The notes below the pieces were generated by a model, which saw nothing but the letters and a program-made list of their open reading frames with translations, made no database searches and was not told the DNA's origin. DNA of 15,688 nucleotides from an uncultured Bacteroidales bacterium (GTDB lineage Bacteria; Bacteroidota; Bacteroidia; Bacteroidales; UBA932): NCBI GenBank assembly GCA_900317065.1, contig ONFK01000010.1, forward strand, positions 1 through 15,688, given 5' to 3'. The position numbers and the translations under genes were made by a program. This document shows positions 1 through 5,781 of this stretch, in pieces (the stretch's first letter is position 1; the number at the start of each line of letters is the position of its first letter).

Positions 1-521
1 TTCAGGTTCTGCCCGAACATCCTGGCAATCAGCTGCCAGAAGTTGGCGGAGAATGAACTCCGGTACTGCTTGATGATTTCGAAAGGCGGGATCCCGCATT
101 CCCTGTCTACAAGGCGCATCAGCATCACGCCCTGGGATATGCTCATCTTCTTGATGTCGCCGGCGAAGATGGTGAAGAGCTCTATCATCACGTCGTGCGT
201 GTAGGCGTTCCGCTGGCTTTTTTTCGTAACGTCGGCAGCTATCACGCTATCTACCTGGCGCATCATCTTGCGCCCGGCGAGGGCGTAGGGGTACACCTTG
301 TTGAAGTTGTAGACCATCTTGTATTGCCTGCGCCAGTCTCCTTTCTTGAGCCGGGTGCCTTTGGGGAAGCACCATACAGGGTCCAGCTGGTCCACGAAGG
401 TCGTGTCGCCGTTCTCGTCGACCACGTAGTACATGGGAAACTTTTCCAACTGTTTCTTCCTCTGTCCGAGGACGGGAAGACACAGCAGGAAACACAGGGT
501 TATCATCACAATTCTTTTCAC
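1..521 (-). CDS. DUF4294 family exported protein (C-terminus beyond window)
   Basis: Reading the minus strand from a GTG at 521 gives 173 open codons that run off the left edge. Residues 1-20 look like a signal peptide: basic KR near the start, then a hydrophobic stretch ending CLPVLGQ, so the product is probably exported. A conserved block around residues 62-85 (WRRQYKMVYNFNKVYPYA) and a C-terminal block at 124-172 (KKMSISQGVMLMRLVDRE, then FEIIKQYRSSFSANFW and ARMFG) match my recollection of DUF4294, a Bacteroidetes-restricted family of unknown function. The start is uncertain. A -7 promoter box lies only 5 bases upstream of the GTG, which would make the mRNA almost leaderless. An in-frame ATG at 504-506 would leave a short leader but remove the basic residues of the signal peptide. 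The gene is divergent from rplP. Family assignment is from memory of the motifs; no function is claimed. Confidence 0.8.
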   Translation of the reverse strand, partial: MKRIVMITLCFLLCLPVLGQRKKQLEKFPMYYVVDENGDTTFVDQLDPVWCFPKGTRLKKGDWRRQYKMVYNFNKVYPYALAGRKMMRQVDSVIAADVTKKSQRNAYTHDVMIELFTIFAGDIKKMSISQGVMLMRLVDRECGIPPFEIIKQYRSSFSANFWQLIARMFGQNL

Positions 522-526
522 GGTCG

Positions 527-534
527 CAAAGGTA
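527..534 (-). promoter_or_regulatory. -7 promoter box for the DUF4294 gene
   Basis: On the minus strand this reads TACCTTTG, an exact match to the Bacteroidota housekeeping -7 consensus TAnnTTTG. No TTTG or TTG is found at the expected -33 distance, so it is half a promoter by sequence. Transcription would begin within a few bases of the GTG at 521. Confidence 0.45.
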
Positions 535-632
535 GTAAAAATATTTTTTCTCCGCTTTTGTAAGTGGTTGAAAAATCAGTAGTTGACTATCACTTTTTTG
601 TGTCGAAAATGTTCAATTTTTTTGCCAAAGTC

Positions 633-663
633 CTTGCCGGTTAAGAAATTTTTTGTAACTTTG
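633..663 (+). promoter_or_regulatory. Bacteroidota-type promoter of the rplP cluster
   Basis: A -7 box TAACTTTG at 656-663 matches TAnnTTTG, and a -33 box CTTG at 633-636 lies 19 bases upstream, the usual spacing for the Bacteroidota primary sigma factor. Transcription is predicted to start near 668-671, leaving about 80 nt of leader before rplP. This is the only good promoter I find ahead of the 22-gene cluster, so it probably drives most of it. It also shows that the gene order here, without rpsC upstream, is equipped to function. Confidence 0.75.
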
Positions 664-667
664 CATC

Positions 668-751
668 CCAAAAATCCGCCCTGTAATAGCCTAAGGCGCT
701 GATTATCAAGGATTTGGCTTGAAAAATACAAATTTTTAAAATAACAGTAAA
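668..751 (+). promoter_or_regulatory. Possible structured leader upstream of rplP
   Basis: The predicted untranslated leader contains a possible nested stem: AAATC at 672-676 pairs with GATTT at 711-715, and CGCC at 677-680 pairs with GGCG at 695-698, with an unpaired stretch on the 3' side. AGCC at 688-691 can instead pair with GGCT at 716-719, a competing fold. The last 30 bases before the ATG are almost pure A/T and have no Shine-Dalgarno motif. Ribosomal-protein operons are often controlled by a product binding the leader, but no known Bacteroidota leader family is recognised here. The pairings are short and could be chance. Confidence 0.3.
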
Positions 752-1171
752 ATGTTACAACCTAAGAGAACAAAGTTTAGAAGGGAACAGAAGAACCGTA
801 TGAAGGGCATGGCCCAGCGCGGCAACCAGCTTGCATTCGGTTCCTTCGGTCTCAAGAACCTTGAGAATTGCTGGCTTACCGCCCAGCAGATCGAGGCTGC
901 ACGTCAGGCCATCACACGTAAGATGAACCGTGAGGGCCAGCTGTGGATCCGTGTATTCCCTGTGAAGCCGGTTACCAAGAAACCTCTCGATACCCGTATG
1001 GGTAAGGGTAAGGGCGATCCCTACGGATTCGTCGCTCCCATTACTCCCGGCCGCATCATCTTCGAGGCTGAGGGCGTTTCCCTCGCAATCGCCAAGGAAG
1101 CAATGCGTCTCGGCGCAAACAAACTCCCCGTTGCGACCAAATTCATCGTCCGCAGGGATTATGTTGAATAA
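752..1171 (+). CDS. rplP: 50S ribosomal protein L16
   Basis: This 139-residue protein is a clear, full-length uL16. It starts MLQPKRTKFRREQKNRMKG and has the hallmark loop RMGKGKGDP at 82-90 and the C-terminal KLPVATKFIVRRDY. L16 binds 23S rRNA near the peptidyl-transferase centre and the A-site tRNA elbow; Arg82 corresponds to the arginine hydroxylated in E. coli L16. It has no Shine-Dalgarno sequence; the ATG follows an A/T-rich leader. In most bacteria rpsC sits directly upstream, but here the upstream neighbour is a divergent unrelated gene and rplP has its own promoter. It is the first gene of the cluster. Confidence 0.97.
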   Translation: MLQPKRTKFRREQKNRMKGMAQRGNQLAFGSFGLKNLENCWLTAQQIEAARQAITRKMNREGQLWIRVFPVKPVTKKPLDTRMGKGKGDPYGFVAPITPGRIIFEAEGVSLAIAKEAMRLGANKLPVATKFIVRRDYVE

Positions 1172-1192
1172 TTTAATGGAGAAGAAAAGAGT

Positions 1193-1387
1193 ATGAAAGC
1201 AGCAGAAGCACGCGAAATGTCTGTAGCAGACCTGCGCGACCGCATCCAGATCGAGAAAGGAAATCTCGACACAATGAAGATCAATCACGCTATTTCTCCA
1301 TTGGAGGACACTTCCAAATTCAAGAAACTCCGCAAGGATATTGCTCTGATGATCACGATCCTCGCTGAAAAAGAAAAACAGAACTAA
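1193..1387 (+). CDS. rpmC: 50S ribosomal protein L29
   Basis: This small 64-residue helical protein has the uL29 pattern: an N-terminal helix with MSVADLRDRI, a middle segment (NHAISPLEDTSKFKKLRKDI) and a final helix ending AEKEKQN. In the ribosome, L29 sits by the exit tunnel next to L23 and helps form the docking site for trigger factor and the signal recognition particle. It lies 21 bases after rplP with a weak GGAG upstream, and 2 bases before rpsQ. The usual order L16-L29-S17 supports the call. Confidence 0.95.
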   Translation: MKAAEAREMSVADLRDRIQIEKGNLDTMKINHAISPLEDTSKFKKLRKDIALMITILAEKEKQN

Positions 1388-1389
1388 TC

Positions 1390-1644
1390 ATGGAAAGAAA
1401 TCTTCGTAAGGAAAGACAGGGCGTCGTGGTCAGCAGCAAGATGGATAAAACCGTCGTTGTTGCCGTTGAACGCAAAGAGAAGCATCCCTTGTACGGAAAG
1501 TTCGTAAAAAAGACCACAAAGTTCGTTGCTCACGATGAGAAGAACGAGTGCGGCGAGGGCGATACCGTCCTCATCATGGAAACACGTCCTCTGAGCAAGA
1601 CCAAGAACTGGAGAGTAGAAAAAATCGTAGAAAAAGCTAAGTAG
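1390..1644 (+). CDS. rpsQ: 30S ribosomal protein S17
   Basis: This 84-residue protein is a full-length uS17 OB-fold. It has the N-terminal strand RQGVVVSSKMDKTVVVAVER, the KHPLYGKFVKKTTKFVAHDE segment, and GDTVLIMETRPLSKTKNWRV near the C-terminus. S17 binds 16S rRNA early in 30S assembly, in the 5' domain. The ATG lies two bases after the rpmC stop, so translation is probably coupled. No anomalies are seen. Confidence 0.96.
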   Translation: MERNLRKERQGVVVSSKMDKTVVVAVERKEKHPLYGKFVKKTTKFVAHDEKNECGEGDTVLIMETRPLSKTKNWRVEKIVEKAK

Positions 1645-1646
1645 TT

Positions 1647-2012
1647 ATGATACAGCAGGAAACACGTCTACAGGTGGCCGACAACAGCGGTGCTAAGGAA
1701 GTCCTTTGCATCCGCGTACTTGGCGGTACCCACCACCGTTATGCCACTGTCGGCGACACCATCGTCGTCGCAGTGAAGAGTGCGATTCCTGGCGGTGACG
1801 CCAAGAAGGGTACAGTCTCCAGGGCTGTAGTCGTACGCACCAAGAAAGAAATCCGCCGCGTCGACGGTTCTTACATCCGTTTCGACGACAACGCATGCGT
1901 TCTTCTGAACAATGCAGGCGAACTCCGCGGAACCCGTATCTTCGGCCCCGTTGCCCGAGAGCTCCGCGAGAATTACATGAAAATCGTTTCACTGGCACCG
2001 GAGGTCCTTTAA
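1647..2012 (+). CDS. rplN: 50S ribosomal protein L14
   Basis: This 121-residue uL14 starts MIQQETRLQVADNSGAKEVLCIRVLGG, the family signature. It continues with GDTIVVAVKSAIP, KKGTVSRAVVVRTKKE and a conserved C-terminus ending IVSLAPEVL. L14 binds 23S rRNA at the subunit interface and contacts 16S rRNA in an inter-subunit bridge; it is also the docking site of the ribosomal silencing factor RsfS. It begins two bases after rpsQ and is the first gene of the classical spc block. Confidence 0.97.
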   Translation: MIQQETRLQVADNSGAKEVLCIRVLGGTHHRYATVGDTIVVAVKSAIPGGDAKKGTVSRAVVVRTKKEIRRVDGSYIRFDDNACVLLNNAGELRGTRIFGPVARELRENYMKIVSLAPEVL

Positions 2013-2024
2013 TTAATCAGAAGT

Positions 2025-2342
2025 ATGAAAAAGTTCAAGATCAAGAAAGGTGACACCGTGTATGTAAATTCCGGTAACGATAAAGGCAAGACCGGCAAGG
2101 TTCTTTCCGTTCTCACCGAGAAGGACCGTGTGATCGTCGAAGGCATCAACCTCGTCAGCAAGCACACGAAGCCCAATACCAAGCAGCCCCAGGGTGGTAT
2201 CATCAAGCAGGAGGCCGCTATCCATATTTCCAACGTCAACCTCATCGACCCCGCATCTTCCAAGCCTACACGCGTAGGATTCAAGGTAGAGGACGGCAAG
2301 AAGGTTCGCGTAGCTAAAAAATCAGGACAGGAGATTAAGTAA
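2025..2342 (+). CDS. rplX: 50S ribosomal protein L24
   Basis: This 105-residue uL24 carries the N-terminal KOW motif: KKGDTVYVNSGNDKGKTGKV at about 8-27, then VIVEGINLVSKHTKPN. L24 is an assembly-initiator protein that binds the 5' end of 23S rRNA near the tunnel exit. The length is normal for the family. It lies 12 bases after rplN and 2 bases before rplE, the standard spc order L14-L24-L5. Confidence 0.96.
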   Translation: MKKFKIKKGDTVYVNSGNDKGKTGKVLSVLTEKDRVIVEGINLVSKHTKPNTKQPQGGIIKQEAAIHISNVNLIDPASSKPTRVGFKVEDGKKVRVAKKSGQEIK

Positions 2343-2344
2343 TT

Positions 2345-2938
2345 ATGGCAAAGAAAGCAACAGCAGATCAGCAGAAGACCCCCAAGGGTTACGTTCCTGC
2401 TCTGAAGAAAGCCTATAAGGAAGAAATTGCTGACAAGCTTGTCAAGCAGTTTAACTACAATACCGTAATGGAAGCTCCCCGCCTCCTCAAGATCACCATC
2501 AACGAAGGTGTCGGCGACGCTACCCAGGACAAGAAACTCGTTGAGGATGCAGCCGCAGAACTCTCCCTCATCACCGGACAGAAGGCTGTCATCACCATTT
2601 CCCGCAAAGATATCTCCAACTTCAAGCTCCGTAAAGGAATGCCTGTAGGTTGCAAGGTTACTCTTCGCGACGTCAAGATGTATGAGTTCCTCGAGAAGCT
2701 CATCCGCGTCACCCTCCCCCGTATCCGCGACTTCAACGGTATAGCCGAGAACATGGACGGCCGTGGAAACTACACCCTTGGCATCAAGGAGCAGATCATC
2801 TTCCCTGAGATCGACATCGACAAGAACCCCCGCATCCACGGGATGGAAATCACTTTCGTAACCACAGCCAAGTCCGACGAGGAGTGCAAGGCCCTGCTCG
2901 CCGCCTTCGGTCTGCCTTTCAAGAAACATAACAACTAA
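2345..2938 (+). CDS. rplE: 50S ribosomal protein L5
   Basis: This 197-residue uL5 has the signatures LLKITINEGVGDA (about 47-59), ITGQKAVITISRKDISNFKL, and NYTLGIKEQIIFPEIDID. L5 binds 5S rRNA, sits in the central protuberance and contacts P-site tRNA. Compared with E. coli L5 it has an extra N-terminal stretch of about 14 residues rich in K, Q and T. The chosen ATG is 2 bases after rplX, which fits the tight packing of the operon and supports the longer start. A shorter form starting further in cannot be excluded. Confidence 0.96.
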   Translation: MAKKATADQQKTPKGYVPALKKAYKEEIADKLVKQFNYNTVMEAPRLLKITINEGVGDATQDKKLVEDAAAELSLITGQKAVITISRKDISNFKLRKGMPVGCKVTLRDVKMYEFLEKLIRVTLPRIRDFNGIAENMDGRGNYTLGIKEQIIFPEIDIDKNPRIHGMEITFVTTAKSDEECKALLAAFGLPFKKHNN

Positions 2939-2943
2939 GAGAT

Positions 2944-3213
2944 ATGGCAAAAGAATCAATGAAAGCCCGCGAAGTAAAGCGCGCAAAGCTGGTTGCCAAA
3001 TACGCCGAAAAGAGGAAGGCTCTCAAGGAAGCAGGTGACTGGGCAGCTCTCGACAAGCTCCCCAAGAACGCCAGCCCCGTTCGTCTTCACAATCGTTGCT
3101 CTCTTACCGGTCGTCCCAAAGGATATATGAGGGCATTCGGCCTCAGCCGTATTCAGTTCCGCGAGATGGCCAGCAACGGTCTCATCCCGGGTGTAAAGAA
3201 GGCAAGTTGGTAG
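2944..3213 (+). CDS. rpsN: 30S ribosomal protein S14, zinc-free type
   Basis: This 89-residue uS14 has the C-terminal signature NRCSLTGRPKGYMRAFGLSR, then REMASNGLIPGVKKASW. It is the long form of S14: the CxxC...CxxC zinc site of the short form is absent and there is one cysteine, Cys52. S14 sits in the 30S head and assembles late. It begins 5 bases after rplE and is followed by rpsH, the usual spc order. Confidence 0.96.
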   Translation: MAKESMKAREVKRAKLVAKYAEKRKALKEAGDWAALDKLPKNASPVRLHNRCSLTGRPKGYMRAFGLSRIQFREMASNGLIPGVKKASW

Positions 3214-3233
3214 AATATTAAAAGATTAACGAT

Positions 3234-3629
3234 ATGACTGATCCCATCGCAGATTTCCTCACCAGGATCCGCAATGCCTATCTGGCAGGCAAGAAGGTGG
3301 TCGAGATTCCCTCTTCCAAGATGAAGGAAGCTCTCACCAAGATTCTGTGCGAGAAAGGATACATCCTCAGCTACAAGGTAGTTGAAGGAACTCCGTACAA
3401 CACCATCAAGATCGCTCTCAAGTACCATCCCGAGACCAAGATGCCCGCTATCAAGAAGATCGAGCGCGTATCCACCCCCGGCCTCAGGCAGTACACCGGC
3501 GTAGAAGACATGCCCCGCGTCCTGAACGGACTCGGCATCGCTGTCATCTCTACTTCCAAGGGCCTGCTTACCGACAAGGAAGCCAAGGAACTCGGAATCG
3601 GCGGAGAGGTTATTTGCTACGTATATTAA
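3234..3629 (+). CDS. rpsH: 30S ribosomal protein S8
   Basis: This 131-residue uS8 starts MTDPIADFLTRIRNAYLAGK, the family hallmark. It ends with the typical C-terminal domain: RQYTGVEDMPRVLNGLGIAV, STSKGLLTDKEAKE and GGEVICYVY. S8 is a primary 16S rRNA binder of the central domain. In E. coli it is also the translational repressor of the spc operon, acting on the rplE region; whether that holds here cannot be told from sequence. Gaps of 20 bases flank it on both sides. Confidence 0.97.
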   Translation: MTDPIADFLTRIRNAYLAGKKVVEIPSSKMKEALTKILCEKGYILSYKVVEGTPYNTIKIALKYHPETKMPAIKKIERVSTPGLRQYTGVEDMPRVLNGLGIAVISTSKGLLTDKEAKELGIGGEVICYVY

Positions 3630-3649
3630 TATTATAAAGAACAAAACAA

Positions 3650-4210
3650 ATGTCACGAATTGGTAAATTACCTGTAAACCTTCCGGCCGGGGTGAGCGTA
3701 GAGCTCCTCGACGGCAACGTTGTGAAGGTGAAAGGACCTCTTGGTGAGATGTTCCAGAAAGTTGATCCGGACATCACCGTCACCATTGAGGACAACGAGA
3801 TTAAATTCACCCGTCCGACGGACCAGCCCCGTCACCGCAGCATGCACGGCCTTTACCGCGCACTGGTGCACAACATGGTTGTCGGCGTAAGTGAAGGATT
3901 CACTATCAAGCAGGAGCTCGTAGGCGTCGGCTACCGTGTAGCCGTCCAGGGGCAGCTGCTCGTCTTCTCTCTCGGTTATTCCCACGAGATTCATCTCATG
4001 CTTCCCGCAGAGGTGAAGGCCGAGGTCCCCGAGATCAAGAAGGGAGAGACCCCCAAGCTGGTTCTCAAGAGCTGCGACAAGCAGCTTGTCGGCCAGGTTG
4101 CCGCCAAGATCCGCTCATTCCGCAAGCCTGAACCTTACAAGGGCAAGGGTATCAAGTTCGTCGGTGAACAACTTCGTCGCAAGGCAGGCAAGACTGCTGC
4201 TGCTAAATAA
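3650..4210 (+). CDS. rplF: 50S ribosomal protein L6
   Basis: This 186-residue uL6 starts MSRIGKLPVNLPAGV and has the two repeated alpha/beta domains of the family. The second contains KSCDKQLVGQVAAKIRSFR and the strongly conserved PEPYKGKGIKF motif near 136-147. L6 binds the sarcin-ricin loop region of 23S rRNA near the GTPase factor site. The C-terminus (LRRKAGKTAAAK) is basic. The length is close to the family norm. rplR follows 14 bases later with a strong ribosome binding site. Confidence 0.97.
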   Translation: MSRIGKLPVNLPAGVSVELLDGNVVKVKGPLGEMFQKVDPDITVTIEDNEIKFTRPTDQPRHRSMHGLYRALVHNMVVGVSEGFTIKQELVGVGYRVAVQGQLLVFSLGYSHEIHLMLPAEVKAEVPEIKKGETPKLVLKSCDKQLVGQVAAKIRSFRKPEPYKGKGIKFVGEQLRRKAGKTAAAK

Positions 4211-4216
4211 AGGAGG
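4211..4216 (+). promoter_or_regulatory. Strong Shine-Dalgarno site for rplR
   Basis: AGGAGG ends 8 bases before the rplR ATG, a perfect core at ideal distance. Bacteroidota genes seldom carry such motifs. The same motif with the same spacing precedes rpmD and rplO. Confidence 0.75.
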
Positions 4217-4224
4217 ACAGAATT

Positions 4225-4587
4225 ATGGCATTAAGTAGAATAGCAAGAAGAAAAAGGATTCACTACCGTATCCGCAAGCACGTCAACGGCACCGAATCGC
4301 GCCCGCGTCTTGTAGTCTTCAGAAGCAACAAGCAGATCTATGCTCAGGTGATCAACGATGAGGCCGGCAAGACTATTGCCGCAGCCGCATCCAACGACAA
4401 GCTCCTTGCAGCAGAATGCAAGGGCAAGAGCGGCATCGAAGCTGCTGCAATCGTCGGCAAGGCAGTTGCAGAGCGTGCTCTCGCAGCCGGTGTCACCACC
4501 GTATGTTTCGACCGCGGAGGATATCTCTTCCACGGACGTGTTAAAAGTTTGGCAGATGCTGCCCGTGAAGGCGGCCTCGTATTCTAA
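4225..4587 (+). CDS. rplR: 50S ribosomal protein L18
   Basis: This 120-residue uL18 has a basic N-terminus (RIARRKRIHYRIRKHVNG) that binds 5S rRNA, then SRPRLVVFRSNKQIYAQVI and the C-terminal FDRGGYLFHGRVKSLADAAR, the family signature. L18 and L5 together carry 5S rRNA into the central protuberance. The start is fixed by the AGGAGG eight bases upstream. The order L6-L18-S5 is standard. Confidence 0.97.
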   Translation: MALSRIARRKRIHYRIRKHVNGTESRPRLVVFRSNKQIYAQVINDEAGKTIAAAASNDKLLAAECKGKSGIEAAAIVGKAVAERALAAGVTTVCFDRGGYLFHGRVKSLADAAREGGLVF

Positions 4588-4598
4588 CAGGAAAGACT

Positions 4599-5117
4599 AT
4601 GGCAAATACAAATGTTAAAAGAGTAAAGACGTCTGACCTCGAACTGAAGGACAGGCTCGTTGCCATCCAGCGTGTGACCAAGGTCACTAAGGGTGGTCGT
4701 CACTTCCGCTTTGCTGCTATCGTAGTCGTAGGTGACGAGAACGGCGTTGTAGGCTATGGTCTTGGAAAAGCCAACGAAGTCACTGCGGCTATCGCCAAGG
4801 GCGTGGAGGATGCAAAGAAGAACCTCGTCAAGGTTCCCGTCATCAACACCACCATCCCTCACGAGCAGGAGTCCGCATTCGGCGGCGCAAGGGTATTCAT
4901 GAAGCCCGCAGCTCCCGGTACCGGTGTAAAGGCCGGCGGTGCAATGCGTGCCGTATTCGAGAGCGCAGGCATCCAGAACGTGCTTGCAAAGAGCAAGGGT
5001 TCTTCCAACCCTCACAACCTCGTGAAGGCTACCGTGGCCGCACTTACCGAAATGCGCGACGCTTACACTGTCGCCGGTCTGCGCGGAATTCCTATGAGTA
5101 AAGTTTTTAAAGGCTAG
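4599..5117 (+). CDS. rpsE: 30S ribosomal protein S5
   Basis: This 172-residue uS5 has an N-terminal double-stranded-RNA-binding-like domain (about 16-80: LKDRLVAIQRVTKVTKGGR, then GYGLGKANEVTAAIAKG) and the C-terminal domain with GVKAGGAMRAVFESAGI, NPHNLVKAT and RDAYTVAGLRG. S5 lines the mRNA entry tunnel of the 30S subunit and affects decoding accuracy. An AGGAAAG-like site lies just before the ATG. The stop codon overlaps the Shine-Dalgarno site of rpmD. Confidence 0.97.
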   Translation: MANTNVKRVKTSDLELKDRLVAIQRVTKVTKGGRHFRFAAIVVVGDENGVVGYGLGKANEVTAAIAKGVEDAKKNLVKVPVINTTIPHEQESAFGGARVFMKPAAPGTGVKAGGAMRAVFESAGIQNVLAKSKGSSNPHNLVKATVAALTEMRDAYTVAGLRGIPMSKVFKG

Positions 5118-5121
5118 GAGG
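5116..5121 (+). promoter_or_regulatory. Strong Shine-Dalgarno site for rpmD
   Basis: AGGAGG lies 8 bases before the rpmD ATG and overlaps the rpsE stop TAG at 5115-5117. A ribosome terminating on rpsE would therefore stop over the initiation site, which suggests coupled translation. Confidence 0.75.
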
Positions 5122-5129
5122 AAAGAACC

Positions 5130-5312
5130 ATGGCAAAACTCAGAATTACCCAGACTATAAGCACAAACGGTGAAACCAAGCGCCAGAAGGAGAATCTCCG
5201 CGCGCTCGGAATCCGCCGCATCCGCCACACCGTGGAGGTTGAGGATACCCCCATCACCCGCGGCCAGCTCGCCAAGGTGGCGCATCTCGTAAAATACGAA
5301 GTAATCGACTAA
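5130..5312 (+). CDS. rpmD: 50S ribosomal protein L30
   Basis: This 60-residue uL30 has MAKLRITQTISTNGETKRQK, then LRALGIRRIRHTVEVEDTP and RGQLAKVAHLVKYEV, all typical of the bacterial form. L30 is a small 23S rRNA-binding protein on the back of the 50S subunit and is not universal in bacteria. It sits in its usual place between rpsE and rplO and has strong Shine-Dalgarno sites at its own start and at that of the next gene. Confidence 0.96.
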   Translation: MAKLRITQTISTNGETKRQKENLRALGIRRIRHTVEVEDTPITRGQLAKVAHLVKYEVID

Positions 5313-5318
5313 AGGAGG
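5313..5318 (+). promoter_or_regulatory. Strong Shine-Dalgarno site for rplO
   Basis: AGGAGG directly follows the rpmD stop and ends 8 bases before the rplO ATG. It is the third such site in the cluster with identical spacing. Confidence 0.75.
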
Positions 5319-5326
5319 AACAGACC

Positions 5327-5779
5327 ATGAAACTTAATAATCTTACACCTGCTGCAGGTTCTGTAAAGAACGCAAAGAAAAGATTGGGCCGTGGCCAGGG
5401 TTCCGGAAAGGGCGGCACTGCCACCCGTGGTACCAAAGGTGCTCAGGCACGCGCCGGTTACGAGCATAAGATTGGTTTCGAAGGCGGCCAGATGCCTATT
5501 CAGAGGCGTCTTCCCAAGTTCGGCTTCACCAATCCTACCCGCGTTGAATATACCGCTGTCAATGTAGCGACCATCCAGGCAATCGCCGAGGCCTCCAAGG
5601 CTGCCGAGATTACCGTGGACGATCTCAAGGCTGCCGGACTCGCCGGCAAGGCCGACCTTATCAAGGTCCTTGGCAATGGTGAGATCTCTGTGGCCGTCAC
5701 CGTCAAGGCTGACGCATTCAGCAAATCTGCAATCGCAAAAATCGAAGCTGCCGGTGGAAAGGCAGTCGTAAATGAATAA
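5327..5779 (+). CDS. rplO: 50S ribosomal protein L15
   Basis: This 150-residue uL15 starts MKLNNLTPAAGSVKNAKKRLGRG and has the glycine-rich basic stretch GQGSGKGGTATRGTKGAQAR that threads into 23S rRNA. It continues with FEGGQMPIQRRLPKFGF and a C-terminal globular domain with LKAAGLAGKADLIKVLGNG. L15 is a late assembly protein near the central protuberance. Its stop is 2 bases from the secY ATG, the near-universal rplO-secY pairing. Confidence 0.97.
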   Translation: MKLNNLTPAAGSVKNAKKRLGRGQGSGKGGTATRGTKGAQARAGYEHKIGFEGGQMPIQRRLPKFGFTNPTRVEYTAVNVATIQAIAEASKAAEITVDDLKAAGLAGKADLIKVLGNGEISVAVTVKADAFSKSAIAKIEAAGGKAVVNE

Positions 5780-5781
5780 CA

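Noticed and set aside
195..563. A 122-codon plus-strand frame at the left edge
   Set aside because: The minus-strand reading gives a coherent DUF4294 protein with a signal peptide and promoter box; the plus frame matches nothing I recognise.
2345..2390. Extra N-terminal residues of L5 as a possible mis-called start
   Set aside because: The ATG is 2 bases after rplX, matching the spacing of neighbouring genes, and the frame has no equally good later start at the family's usual position.
2009..2986. A 325-codon minus-strand frame opposite rplX and rplE
   Set aside because: It spans two conserved ribosomal genes and their junction; strong codon bias of the plus strand explains the lack of stops.
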